NCBI GenBank assembly: GCA_002449955.1
Contig: DJYD01000039.1
Coordinates: 1 to 55,938, forward strand
Direction of reading: 5' to 3'
From: Lachnospiraceae bacterium UBA6987
GTDB taxonomy: Bacteria > Bacillota > Clostridia > Lachnospirales > Lachnospiraceae
DNA length: 55,938 nt
Shown here: positions 44,901 through 52,170 of the stretch, piece by piece
Position numbering within the stretch: position 1 is the stretch's first letter
How the letters are laid out: every line of letters starts with the position of its first letter
Translations under genes and position numbers: made by a program
The notes under the pieces: generated by a model
What the model saw: only the letters and a program-made list of their open reading frames with translations
Database searches by the model: none
What the model was told of the DNA's origin: nothing

Positions 44901-47900
44901 GTTGTATTCCGGGACCGCATAGTAGCCGATGCGGATACGGTCGCCTTCAGCGATGGAGCCAAATTCATTCAGCTTCCTGCCGACTGAGTACGACCTGACC
45001 GCAGTGTTCTGCCAGGTTCCCTGATTCACATTGTACCAGAGACCAGTCACCTCTGTACCTGTCACGGAAGCCGTAATGATACGGTTCACATCGCCTTTTC
45101 CGTCCAGTTTGCTTACCGCAAAGCCGGTGCCTCCGGCGGATCGGATCAGGTTGTAGCGGAAGTCATTAAGCTTTGCATCGCTCCGGATCGCCAGTCGTTC
45201 TTCCGGAAAGACCGGCGTTCCCTCCGCATTCCTCTCCACCATGTACGGGTTGCCGGAGAACTTCACCGTTGCCCCGTCAGTCGTGATGCGCATATAGTTC
45301 GTATCCGCTGCAGCTGTTCCGGAATAGTTTTCCTGCTCGCTGCAGTACAGTTCTTCGGTGTAGGAGTTGGTATCAAACATGGAAGGCTCTGTCCAGCTGC
45401 CGTAGTAGCCAAGGATCGGTATCGAATGCTCATGAGAAAGGCTTTCCCCTTCCTCCGTAACCGTATTGCAGGTCACGTATGTGAAGCCTTCCAGATAAGC
45501 ACCGCCCTCTTTATTTAATGCGGCTTTCTGCGCTGCCGTCAGGGAAATGCTTACCGTAACAAGTGCCTTGCCGTGGGGAGCGACCGTGTATCCTTCCTCA
45601 GGGACGCTTTCCTCCTGTTCCCAGCCAAGAAGCAGATAGGCATCGTAGGAGCTGAGCATCTCATCGCCGTCCAGATCTCCGGCATCAAGATCCAGCAAGT
45701 CTTCCTTCTCGTTGTAAAAGCCGGCAAGGAAGTCCAGGATCGCCTGGGCATCGTCTTCATCCGTATCCCCGTCACGGTCCACATCGTGTCCATCCGCAGC
45801 AGCCGCAGGTGCTGCACCTTCCCATTCATAACGCACACCGCCGGCAGGCAACAGCGCCGTCTTATGTGACAGCGTATCCCCCGTCACCGCCTGCGTGAAC
45901 AGGTCCGTGTCCAGGGTAAACTGCAATATCTCATCGGAAATATTATAAACGGAGAAGCTGAAGCGGTATTCCCCTTTCTTCTGCGGATCATCTCCGAGCT
46001 CAACCTTTACCTTGCCGTCTGCTGCCGCACCGGTGGAGCTCGTCAGGGATGCGTCTTCCATCAAAATGACGGATTTCGCCTGAATCGCATTGCTCACTTC
46101 AGCAAGACCGGCGCCTTGCTGAAGGACGGAAAGGTATGCATTCTGATTCTTCATCGGTGTTGCCGTGCTCATCAGCAGACTGTCGGCAACCGTGCGAAGA
46201 TTGCGGCCGCTCATCAGTGCTTCATTTTCCGGGGTTTGTTCCTTCAGATACTGCATCAGGACGGCGGAAAGCCCTGCAATATGCGGCGCCGCCATGGAGG
46301 TGCCGGAATAAGACACGTAAGCCGTCGTTCCGGTATTCGAATCGCCCGAATAGGAAGAGGTTCCGTTGATCGAATAAATATCTCCGCCAGGTGCCGTGAT
46401 CTCAGGCTTCATGATGAGAGAGCCCGGTACGCCCCAGGAACTGAAATCCGTAATCTGCGCATCTTCGCGGGCAGCGACCGTGGTCACCTCAGTTGTCGTC
46501 ACCTCAACGGTTCCGGTATAGTAAGTGACCCCGCCAGCCTGCCTGGCTGTACCGGCCGCTTTGATGGCTTCAGCATCCTTCAGCGAAATAGAGACGAAGG
46601 GGAAGGATCCGGTAAAGTCGCTCAGATCCATGTGAATCACGCCGTCTGCGTTGTTGGCTACGATAAAGGCCTTCGGCTTGTATGATTTCAGATTATTGCC
46701 CTTTTCCGTGAAGGCCAGGACTCCGCGGTTGACAATCACAATCCTGCCGGCAAGCGGCACCTCGTCGTTGACGGCGGCATAATCAGATGTTTCACCGGGT
46801 GCATCGATATAAACATAATCCCAGGTTCCGGCCACCGACGTCATGGCCGGATTCGAATAGGCCGAGCCCTCGCTGCTTTCGGTATCCTCGGCATAGAACA
46901 CCTGCTGGCTGCCATTAAAGATAAGGGGCGTCCCCTCCGACAGGGTATTCTGCGCTGCCGCAACACTCAGGCTGCTCAGATAGGAGCCGGGAGAACCGCC
47001 GGTATGGAAATTGACATCCTCCGCATACAGTTTATGGGGAGTGAAGTCATCCGCAGCATATGCATTGCCGGCCGAGATCGACAGGACCATGTGAAGATCT
47101 TTCTTGTTAACCAGTCCGTTCAGAATCGACTGATACGTCGAGCCCGCATAAGTAAAGCCGGGAGAACTGGAACCGAGGGAAAGGTTTGCCGCATCTGCCC
47201 CGAGAACGACGGCATCCTCTATGGCAGCAAAATAATCGGAGTCGTAGGCGCCGCCGTTTGTCCCGAACACCTTCATCACAAGGATCTGGGCATCCGGTGC
47301 CATGCCGACGGCACCGACTGTTTCCGCTGCATCAACGTAGTCTGATCCGCTCTTGATATAACGGTTTGCCGCCGCAATGCCTGCCACGTGCGAGCCGTGA
47401 TTGCTGCCGTTATCCTGGTGATTCACCCGGGTGCCGCCATCCACGTAATTGTATGCATAAGGGATCTTTGCGTTCAGGTAGTTATGGGAACCGGAATTCA
47501 GCTGGCTCGTCTGGATCGCGTTCAGATCCGCCTGCGTCATCAGGCTGACGTCTTTTCCTGACGCACGGACCTCTTCGATGGCATGGGTGAAGGCATCTGC
47601 ATTCACGCTCTGGTGTGCTGTATCCAGACCGGTATCAATGATGGCAATGCGGCTTCCTGCGCCGGTATAGCCGAGCTGATACCAGGCATTAACCGCACCG
47701 ACCATATTCTCGCTTGTATTTGCTGTCTGCGGAGAAGTCTCACCATCTGTGACCGGTGCTTCGTAATGCCGCTCCCGTTCTACGGAAGCGACACCGTCCA
47801 GGCGCTCGATCAGCGGGATCTCCCCGACCTTTACATCGGCAGAAATCGCATTGGTCAGCAGCGTCAGATTCCACTTGACTTCCAAAGCGCGGCCAAGAGC

Positions 47901-48317
47901 GGCTTCAATCCGCGCTGTCACCGCCGCCTGCTGCGCCTTCAGCTGATTCCGATATGAAATGGCAGCCGGATCAGCCGCAATGCCTTTTGTCTCAAAGCCG
48001 GCATCCACTGTCCCTTTTCCGTCCAGAAAGATGGATACGCGGACCGTCTGATCCAGAGAAAGGTCAGGAGTCAGGCTGATTTCCGCTTCATCCCCCTGCT
48101 CTTCCGTGATCTCTCCCAGCTTTCTGATGCCCAGCGAGGAAGGGTCCAGATCCTCCATCTCCAGTGCTTTGCTGCTTTCTTGCGCGGACGCTTCCGAAAA
48201 AGCGGTCTGTGCGGGGCTGTCCGTGGCGCCGGCCTGTGCAAAAGCCGGATCCCCGTAAGAAAGGATCATGGCCAGTGCAAGAAGCAACGGCAGGACGTGT
48301 CTTGTCATTTTTTTCAT
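41991..48317 (-). CDS. Second cell-surface S8 protease with dockerin-like, cohesin-like and SLH modules
   Basis: A 2108-aa paralog of 32532-38693 with the same domain order. It has a signal peptide (1-27), an I9-like propeptide (~90-185) and an S8 domain with Asp228 (IAIIDTGLD), His307 (SNHGSHVAG) and Ser674 (SGTSMAAP), with a PA insertion at ~500-600. The dockerin-like pair is at 844-899 (DVDRDGDTDEDDA, DLDGDEMLSSYDA). A BIG2 domain (1278-1360) and a propeller-like region (1365-1600) follow. The cohesin-like domain is at ~1670-1795 (HNGLYFIEYDPEMLEFDHVS, GVVTFAFAD), then BIG2 (1798-1873) and three SLH repeats (1874-2108). AGGAG is 6 nt before the ATG. The gene starts 73 bp after tRNA-Leu with no clear promoter in between. 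The overall similarity indicates an old tandem duplication, later split by the transglutaminase-like gene or duplicated around it. Confidence 0.94.
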   Translation of the reverse strand: MKKMTRHVLPLLLALAMILSYGDPAFAQAGATDSPAQTAFSEASAQESSKALEMEDLDPSSLGIRKLGEITEEQGDEAEISLTPDLSLDQTVRVSIFLDGKGTVDAGFETKGIAADPAAISYRNQLKAQQAAVTARIEAALGRALEVKWNLTLLTNAISADVKVGEIPLIERLDGVASVERERHYEAPVTDGETSPQTANTSENMVGAVNAWYQLGYTGAGSRIAIIDTGLDTAHQSVNADAFTHAIEEVRASGKDVSLMTQADLNAIQTSQLNSGSHNYLNAKIPYAYNYVDGGTRVNHQDNGSNHGSHVAGIAAANRYIKSGSDYVDAAETVGAVGMAPDAQILVMKVFGTNGGAYDSDYFAAIEDAVVLGADAANLSLGSSSPGFTYAGSTYQSILNGLVNKKDLHMVLSISAGNAYAADDFTPHKLYAEDVNFHTGGSPGSYLSSLSVAAAQNTLSEGTPLIFNGSQQVFYAEDTESSEGSAYSNPAMTSVAGTWDYVYIDAPGETSDYAAVNDEVPLAGRIVIVNRGVLAFTEKGNNLKSYKPKAFIVANNADGVIHMDLSDFTGSFPFVSISLKDAEAIKAAGTARQAGGVTYYTGTVEVTTTEVTTVAAREDAQITDFSSWGVPGSLIMKPEITAPGGDIYSINGTSSYSGDSNTGTTAYVSYSGTSMAAPHIAGLSAVLMQYLKEQTPENEALMSGRNLRTVADSLLMSTATPMKNQNAYLSVLQQGAGLAEVSNAIQAKSVILMEDASLTSSTGAAADGKVKVELGDDPQKKGEYRFSFSVYNISDEILQFTLDTDLFTQAVTGDTLSHKTALLPAGGVRYEWEGAAPAAAADGHDVDRDGDTDEDDAQAILDFLAGFYNEKEDLLDLDAGDLDGDEMLSSYDAYLLLGWEQEESVPEEGYTVAPHGKALVTVSISLTAAQKAALNKEGGAYLEGFTYVTCNTVTEEGESLSHEHSIPILGYYGSWTEPSMFDTNSYTEELYCSEQENYSGTAAADTNYMRITTDGATVKFSGNPYMVERNAEGTPVFPEERLAIRSDAKLNDFRYNLIRSAGGTGFAVSKLDGKGDVNRIITASVTGTEVTGLWYNVNQGTWQNTAVRSYSVGRKLNEFGSIAEGDRIRIGYYAVPEYNVMTVSDDMTAAEAGLLTEAAFRKILSSNVLGRGAMVGFDFTVDDTAPVIESAVLNGTVLSLTAGDNENLAYVAVMSLDGTTKYFEKTPGEGHGTFSVDVAEAIADADGYVAVFAGDYAGNEAAKAVKVNNNTSGTDPYTVTGLSLTPDSLDLYKGNTADLTVKVTPITAEDRGVTWSSSNSSVASVDENGHVTALAAGTAAITAVSKSSTQVKATCSVKVTAVSKELNAIIWDEEGQIFFSGFNAGSLPAWNKLHGEPQDKELHAAFYQASRLYAATLDTGSETSTLYTVNTDNYSLTEVGNLTYFATDIAPGPTTYASQYGVMVQPYAIYLLVGSATDPSGGIYGSKDVSGTIGDNVYIAAVAAKSLSARSAVYYFLDENGIIWQISLNGTTFGTPTKIVETGISTSFAYQSLYYDGSYLYWSHQDGDVSELIVINPQTKAVYHAGDFGSGVWPVTGLYVNGSLAPALAGDDAADAPEELQLIPGHELATEEIKARYAQALKKAGRDAVSEAAVEETPAAAESEAEFSGSLQIIRGAAGVNAAEIIGDEDESLIPVALYEETAVHNGLYFIEYDPEMLEFDHVSCLAAHFACFDDTEKGVVTFAFADTEEIPAGEEIARIVFRVNACGKSELCVTTLERGDELGLNEQFVLPVERISYTLNETKLTLPVGSSRQLVLEGCDGSVGTGSFTSSDESVVTVDENGLVTALKYHSGPVAVHVTMANGYEADCEVQTLFRDVAGSSEIGDSDYQYYYKAVYWGADHQPAITKGYNLEYFGVGEGCKRKDFILFLYRLAGQPSVTAAEVREIRNTFSDLAASELKEIFLKAIAWGYSAKDPDKRIINGYTSGELAGQFGYDRTITRREAILMIWRYAGRPEAAENALFKSFTDVFGADGKYSTKYGKAYYSAASDTYQSIRWAAATGISNGYRQQTDLLTEQGLTAPCYGCKLECLREDMIVFLYRFAEKFGE

Positions 48318-48356
48318 CTTCAGCTCCTCTTTTTGCCGAAAAAATCTACGTATGCA

Positions 48357-48382
48357 AAAGCCCCGCCAAGCGGCGGGGCTTT
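48357..48382 (-). terminator. Terminator-like hairpin after tRNA-Leu
   Basis: A perfect 11-bp stem (aaagccccgcc/ggcggggcttt) with a 4-nt loop. The U-run is short (tttt then gcatac), so termination may be partial, which could let transcripts continue into the second protease gene. Confidence 0.7.
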
Positions 48383-48390
48383 CACAATTC

Positions 48391-48473
48391 TGCGGAAGAA
48401 GGGACTTGAACCCTCACGTTCTTCGAACACATGATCCTTAGTCATGCCTGTCTGCCAGTTCCAGCACTTCCGC
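48391..48473 (-). tRNA. tRNA-Leu (anticodon AAG)
   Basis: This is a type II tRNA with a long variable arm (gttc-gaa-gaac) and a perfect acceptor stem (gcggaag/cttccgc). The anticodon stem catga/tcatg closes the loop ctAAGga. The D arm ctggaactggcagacagg and A73 match bacterial tRNA-Leu. The wobble base is A34, which is rare in bacteria outside tRNA-Arg(ACG) and would need deamination to inosine. CCA is not encoded. Confidence 0.92.
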
Positions 48474-48507
48474 ACGGCCATAGGCCTGTCTTTTGCAGAC
48501 TTCACGC

Positions 48508-48536
48508 ATTATAGCACCCTCTTCCGGGGAATGCAA
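48508..48536 (-). promoter_or_regulatory. Predicted tRNA-Leu promoter
   Basis: TTGCAT (48531-48536), a 17-bp spacer and perfect TATAAT (48508-48513), ~35 nt before the tRNA. Confidence 0.75.
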
Positions 48537-48575
48537 GTGTTTTTTTGTTTTTTTCATGGTGACTTGATGGCAAAA

Positions 48576-48593
48576 GGAGGCCCGAAGGCCTCC
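48576..48593 (-). terminator. Terminator of the symporter gene
   Basis: A 7-bp stem (ggaggcc/ggcctcc) with a cgaa/ttcg loop, flanked by aaaa and gctttt, so it ends in tttt on the minus strand. Confidence 0.8.
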
Positions 48594-48628
48594 CTGCTTT
48601 TAGATAGTCATTTATTCCACGAATCTGC

Positions 48629-49870
48629 TCAGTTTTCTTTCTTGGCGAGCTTCTTCTGCAGCCAGTCCTTGCCGTCCACGAAGCGGGAAACGATGTAGCT
48701 GGCCACATAGTCGCCTGCTGCATTGACCATGGTTGCGGGCGGATCGACCAGATCGCCGATTGCAAGGGCAATGGGGAAGGCCACGGAGAGGTGTTCAGGG
48801 AAGAACATGGTGCAGAGCACGAGCTCGCCGGTGCCGCCGCCGCCCGGGATGCCGCTCATGGCAACGGAGCTGAACACGGCAACGATGATCGCAACGATGG
48901 CTCTGCCGGTGCCGAAGTCCTGACCGAACATGGCGAACAGGAAGGCGACCTTGATGATGGCGCTCATCGCGGAACCGTCCATGTGCATCGTGGCGCCCAT
49001 CGGAAGCACGATGTCGGTGACTTCCTTGGAGATGCCGGTGTCCTCAGAGGCTTCCATGTTGGTGGGAATGGTTGCCACGGAGGAGCAGGTGCCGAAGGCG
49101 ACTGCAGCGGGCTTGAACAGGTGGGCGAACATGGTCTTGACCGCGCCCTTGCCGCCGCCGAAGCGCGCATACAGCGGGAAGAAAATGAACATGTAGGCGA
49201 AGCACACGACGTAGTAGACGATGATAGCCGTCGCATAGTTGGTCATGAAGTCCTTGCCGTGCGTCGCGACCAGGCTGGCGAAGAAGCCGAAGAAGCCGAT
49301 CGGCGCATAGTAGGTGATGATCTTGACGGTCTTCATGAGGGCGTTGGTGATATCCGCAAGGCCCTTCGCAGTGCGGGTCTCGGGGCCGCCGTTAAGCTGC
49401 ACGCCGAAGCCGAACAGGATCGCGAAGACGATCAGCGGCAGGATAGCTCTGCGGCTTAAGAGCTCGTTGAAGTCGGGCTTCGTGAAGAAGTTCACGATCA
49501 TATCCGAGAAGCCGAGGGCAGTCGCTTCGGATTCCTCGTACTGAGGCTCCATGGTGAAAATCGGGAAGATGCGCACGATCACATACATGATCACAGCAGC
49601 GATGGCAGCCGTGCACAGGAAGGTGATGACCGTAGTGCTGATAACCTTGCCCGCACGCTTGGCATTGTTCATATTCGCAATCGCGGACGAGATGGAGAAG
49701 AACACCATCGGGACCACAACGCAGAACATCAGGTTAACAAAAATCGTGCCAAGCCATTCCAGTGCGGTGGCGCCGGGCCATACCGCACCGACAATGCAGC
49801 CGGCAATGATACCGACCAGCATCAGGATCAGAAAACCATAATTTGCAAAGAAACTGTTCTTTTTCGCCAT
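48629..49870 (-). CDS. Dicarboxylate/amino acid:cation symporter (DAACS/SDF family)
   Basis: A 413-aa secondary transporter of the GltP/DctA/SstT family. It has eight predicted membrane helices plus two re-entrant hairpins. Family motifs are the HP1 serine-rich tip CSSVATIPTNM, the TM7 motif HMDGSAM (replacing the common NMDGT) and the HP2 loop SGIPGGGGTGE. The C-terminal region GDLVDPPATMVNAAGD matches the substrate-binding TM8. The HMDGS and IPGGGG variants suggest a substrate other than plain glutamate or C4-dicarboxylate, but it cannot be named. It is divergent from the AraC regulator at 50002, its probable controller. Confidence 0.93.
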   Translation of the reverse strand: MAKKNSFFANYGFLILMLVGIIAGCIVGAVWPGATALEWLGTIFVNLMFCVVVPMVFFSISSAIANMNNAKRAGKVISTTVITFLCTAAIAAVIMYVIVRIFPIFTMEPQYEESEATALGFSDMIVNFFTKPDFNELLSRRAILPLIVFAILFGFGVQLNGGPETRTAKGLADITNALMKTVKIITYYAPIGFFGFFASLVATHGKDFMTNYATAIIVYYVVCFAYMFIFFPLYARFGGGKGAVKTMFAHLFKPAAVAFGTCSSVATIPTNMEASEDTGISKEVTDIVLPMGATMHMDGSAMSAIIKVAFLFAMFGQDFGTGRAIVAIIVAVFSSVAMSGIPGGGGTGELVLCTMFFPEHLSVAFPIALAIGDLVDPPATMVNAAGDYVASYIVSRFVDGKDWLQKKLAKKEN

Positions 49871-49919
49871 GTTGAGCCTCCTGAATCTTTCTTTTTAAAC
49901 CAAGTATAAAGATTATTGA

Positions 49920-49949
49920 TTGCAAAATAAACGCATTCCGTGCTATACT
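49920..49949 (+). promoter_or_regulatory. Predicted promoter of the AraC-family regulator
   Basis: TTGCAA (49920-49925), an 18-bp spacer and TATACT (49944-49949), ~46 nt before the ATG at 50002. Confidence 0.6.
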
Positions 49950-49951
49950 TT

Positions 49952-49977
49952 GTGCAAATACTGCTGCATTTGCGCAC
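49952..49977. promoter_or_regulatory. Dyad in the symporter/AraC intergenic region
   Basis: gtgcaaat (49952-49959) and atttgcgcac (49968-49977) are inverted half-sites separated by 8 bp, just downstream of the regulator -10 box. This is a candidate AraC-type operator for autoregulation and for control of the divergent symporter. Confidence 0.45.
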
Positions 49978-50001
49978 ATAACGCGCAGGAAAGGCTGCAA
50001 G

Positions 50002-50853
50002 ATGGAAGAAAATGCTGTCAGCAGAGGCTATTTACAGGAAGAGTTCAGGCTCTTTCACAACCGGGATATGCTCGGCGCTGTTACAGAGCTGCATTATCAT
50101 GATTTTTACAAGATCATGCTGTTAATCGAAGGAGACGGCAGCTACACGATCCAGGGACGCCGCTATGAACTCAGGCCGGGTGACATTGTACTGGTCAGCC
50201 GGGGATTTGCGCATAAGACCGAATTCCAGCCGGGCAAGGTTTATGAGCGTATGATTTTCTTCATTTCTCAGGATTTCATCGACCGCAGCAGCACGCAAAG
50301 GACCTCTTTTTCGGAAATCTTTTCCGGGCGGGAGGGGCACGTGCTAAGGCCTTCTCCGAACGCGGCTTCCGAACTGCTTTCCCTTGCGCGCAGCTGCGAA
50401 AAGGAGCTCCGGTCAGCTGAATTCGGGAGCGACGTTGCGGCGCGCGAGGATCTGATCCGGATACTGCTTTCCATCGGCCGGACACTCTACCGGGAGGCTC
50501 TGCCGCCGGCACCGAAGGACGACAAGATTCTGCAGATCCTGCGCTATGTGGACGAGCATCTGACCGAGGATGTCTCGGTGGATGACCTCGCCGAGCGCTT
50601 CTACATCAGCAAGTTCCACATGATGCGGCGCTTCAAGGCCGAGGTCGGCGCAACCATTCATCAGTATCAGTCGGATAAGCGCCTGCTTGCGGCGCGCGAG
50701 ATGCTGCGCGGCGGCATGGGAGCGACCGACGCCTGCTTTGCCTGCGGCTTCCGGAGCTATTCCGCCTTCGCCCGCGCTTACGTCAAGGCTTTCGGCGTGA
50801 CCCCTACAGAAAAAAAGGAGCCTTCCGCAAAGCTGGAAGGCATCCCGGAATAA
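50002..50853 (+). CDS. AraC-family transcriptional regulator
   Basis: A 283-aa regulator. The N-terminal cupin sensing domain includes VTELHYHDFYKIMLLIEGDG and RRYELRPGDIVLVSRGFAHK. A linker follows, then the C-terminal double-HTH DNA-binding domain (residues ~175-275): YVDEHLTEDVSVDDLAERFY, SKFHMMRRFKAEVGATIHQY, then ACFACGFRSYSAFARAYVKA with the FGVTPTEKK ending typical of the family. It is divergent from the DAACS symporter with a 131-bp shared control region, so it probably senses the transported compound or a related one. The inducer is unknown. Confidence 0.94.
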   Translation: MEENAVSRGYLQEEFRLFHNRDMLGAVTELHYHDFYKIMLLIEGDGSYTIQGRRYELRPGDIVLVSRGFAHKTEFQPGKVYERMIFFISQDFIDRSSTQRTSFSEIFSGREGHVLRPSPNAASELLSLARSCEKELRSAEFGSDVAAREDLIRILLSIGRTLYREALPPAPKDDKILQILRYVDEHLTEDVSVDDLAERFYISKFHMMRRFKAEVGATIHQYQSDKRLLAAREMLRGGMGATDACFACGFRSYSAFARAYVKAFGVTPTEKKEPSAKLEGIPE

Positions 50854-50857
50854 AAAG

Positions 50858-50877
50858 AGAGCGGTTTTTACCGCTCT
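50858..50877. terminator. Bidirectional terminator between the AraC gene and rlmB
   Basis: agagcggt/accgctct stem with a 4-nt loop, U-rich on both sides (ttcttatttta on plus, ctttttatt on minus). It closes the convergent AraC and glyS-to-rlmB transcripts. Confidence 0.85.
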
Positions 50878-50909
50878 TTCTTATTTTATGCTGTGTTTTC
50901 CGGATAATA

Positions 50910-51767
50910 TTAGGAAAATTTTCTTTGTCTTACGATTTCAAAGGCCAGGATGCCTGCGGCGACGGAGGCGTTCAGAGAATCGATGTCTCCCTGCATGGGG
51001 ATCTTCGTTACAAAGTCGCAGGCCTCGCGCACGAGGCGTGAAACGCCATCCCCTTCGTTCCCGATCACAAGGCCGATCGGTCCGGTCAGGTTTTGTCTGT
51101 ACATCACCTCTCCGTCCATATCCGCGCACACGAACCAGATCCCTTTTTCCTTCAGTTCCCTGATTGTCCGGGTCAGATTGGTGACTCTTGCGACCGGCGT
51201 GTAGCTCACTGCACCGGCAGAGGTTTTCGCGGCCACAGCCGTAAGTCCCACCGCCCGGTCCTTTGGGATGATGACGCCGTGCGCTCCCGCAAGATTGGCT
51301 GTCCGCAGGATGGCGCCGAGATTGTGCGGATCTTCGATCCCGTCCAAAAGGATGAGGAAGGGCGCTTCGCCCTTTTCCTGCGCAGCCGCCAGCATATCTT
51401 CCACCGTTCCGTATTCATAGGCGGAGATCTGCGCGATCACGCCCTGGTGGGCGCCGGTCTCCGACATCTCGTCGAGCCTGTCCTTTTTCACGAAACGCAG
51501 CTGAATGTTCCGGTTCTGCGCCTCTTTTATAATGGCGCTCACGCTGCTGTCCGAAAGTCCTTCCTGCACATAGAGGCGGTCGATGGTCGATCCCGCGCGC
51601 AGCGCTTCCCGGACCGCATTACGCCCTTCGATGCGCGAAGAATCATCCGGCAGCTCTGCCTTCATTTCCCGCCGCTTGTCGGGCACTCTGCGCTCCTGTC
51701 CTTTCTGCGGGGCCGGTCTGCGCCTGGCGTTATTCTCTCCCCTGCCTTCAGATCTGTTCTTCTGCAT
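50910..51767 (-). CDS. rlmB: 23S rRNA (guanosine-2'-O-)-methyltransferase RlmB
   Basis: A 285-aa SPOUT methyltransferase of the TrmH group 3 family, which methylates G2251 (E. coli numbering) of 23S rRNA. The basic N-terminal ~35 residues (RRRPAPQKGQERRVP) are a common low-complexity extension. An RNA-binding domain (RIEGRNAVREALRAGSTID) follows. Motifs are LLDGIEDPHNLGAILRTA, GLVIGNEGDGVSRLVRE and IPMQGDIDSLNASVAAGILA. It overlaps mrnC by 20 nt; cysS-mrnC-rlmB is a standard Firmicute order. Confidence 0.95.
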   Translation of the reverse strand: MQKNRSEGRGENNARRRPAPQKGQERRVPDKRREMKAELPDDSSRIEGRNAVREALRAGSTIDRLYVQEGLSDSSVSAIIKEAQNRNIQLRFVKKDRLDEMSETGAHQGVIAQISAYEYGTVEDMLAAAQEKGEAPFLILLDGIEDPHNLGAILRTANLAGAHGVIIPKDRAVGLTAVAAKTSAGAVSYTPVARVTNLTRTIRELKEKGIWFVCADMDGEVMYRQNLTGPIGLVIGNEGDGVSRLVREACDFVTKIPMQGDIDSLNASVAAGILAFEIVRQRKFS

Positions 51768-52170
51768 ATTTCATTCCTTCCTTCACGAGACTGACGGCTC
51801 TTTCCGTCTGCCCGCTTAAGTACAAATATCCGATCAGGGCTTCAAGACCCGTAGCCTTATGGTACTCCGTCAGGCTCGCGTGCTTTGATACGGTTTCGGG
51901 GTGCGCGTTCTTTCCTCTGCGGTAGACTGCGGCCTCTTCCTCCGTAAGTACCTCCTGCAGGCCGTCCGCGATCTTCGCCTGGCTCCGTGCGGTTACGTAG
52001 GCCTGGACCTTGCCATGCAGCGGCTTTCCGTGCAGCATCGTGGTCTCCGCAAAGTATGTCCGCAGGATCAGATCATAAGCCGAGTCCCCCACATAAGCCA
52101 GGGTAAGAACAGGCACCTGACGCAGGTCAGGTGCCGTTATTCCGAAAATCTCTCTTATTTTCTCTTCCAT
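51748..52170 (-). CDS. mrnC: Mini-ribonuclease III
   Basis: A 140-aa RNase III-like nuclease lacking the dsRNA-binding domain. It trims the ends of 23S rRNA precursors. The RNase III signature is seen as LAYVGDSAYDLILRTYFAE with its acidic residues, and LTEYHKATGLEALIGYLYLSG with the catalytic Glu. Its start overlaps the cysS stop by 16 nt and its end overlaps rlmB by 20 nt, pointing to tight translational coupling. Confidence 0.96.
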   Translation of the reverse strand: MEEKIREIFGITAPDLRQVPVLTLAYVGDSAYDLILRTYFAETTMLHGKPLHGKVQAYVTARSQAKIADGLQEVLTEEEAAVYRRGKNAHPETVSKHASLTEYHKATGLEALIGYLYLSGQTERAVSLVKEGMKYAEEQI

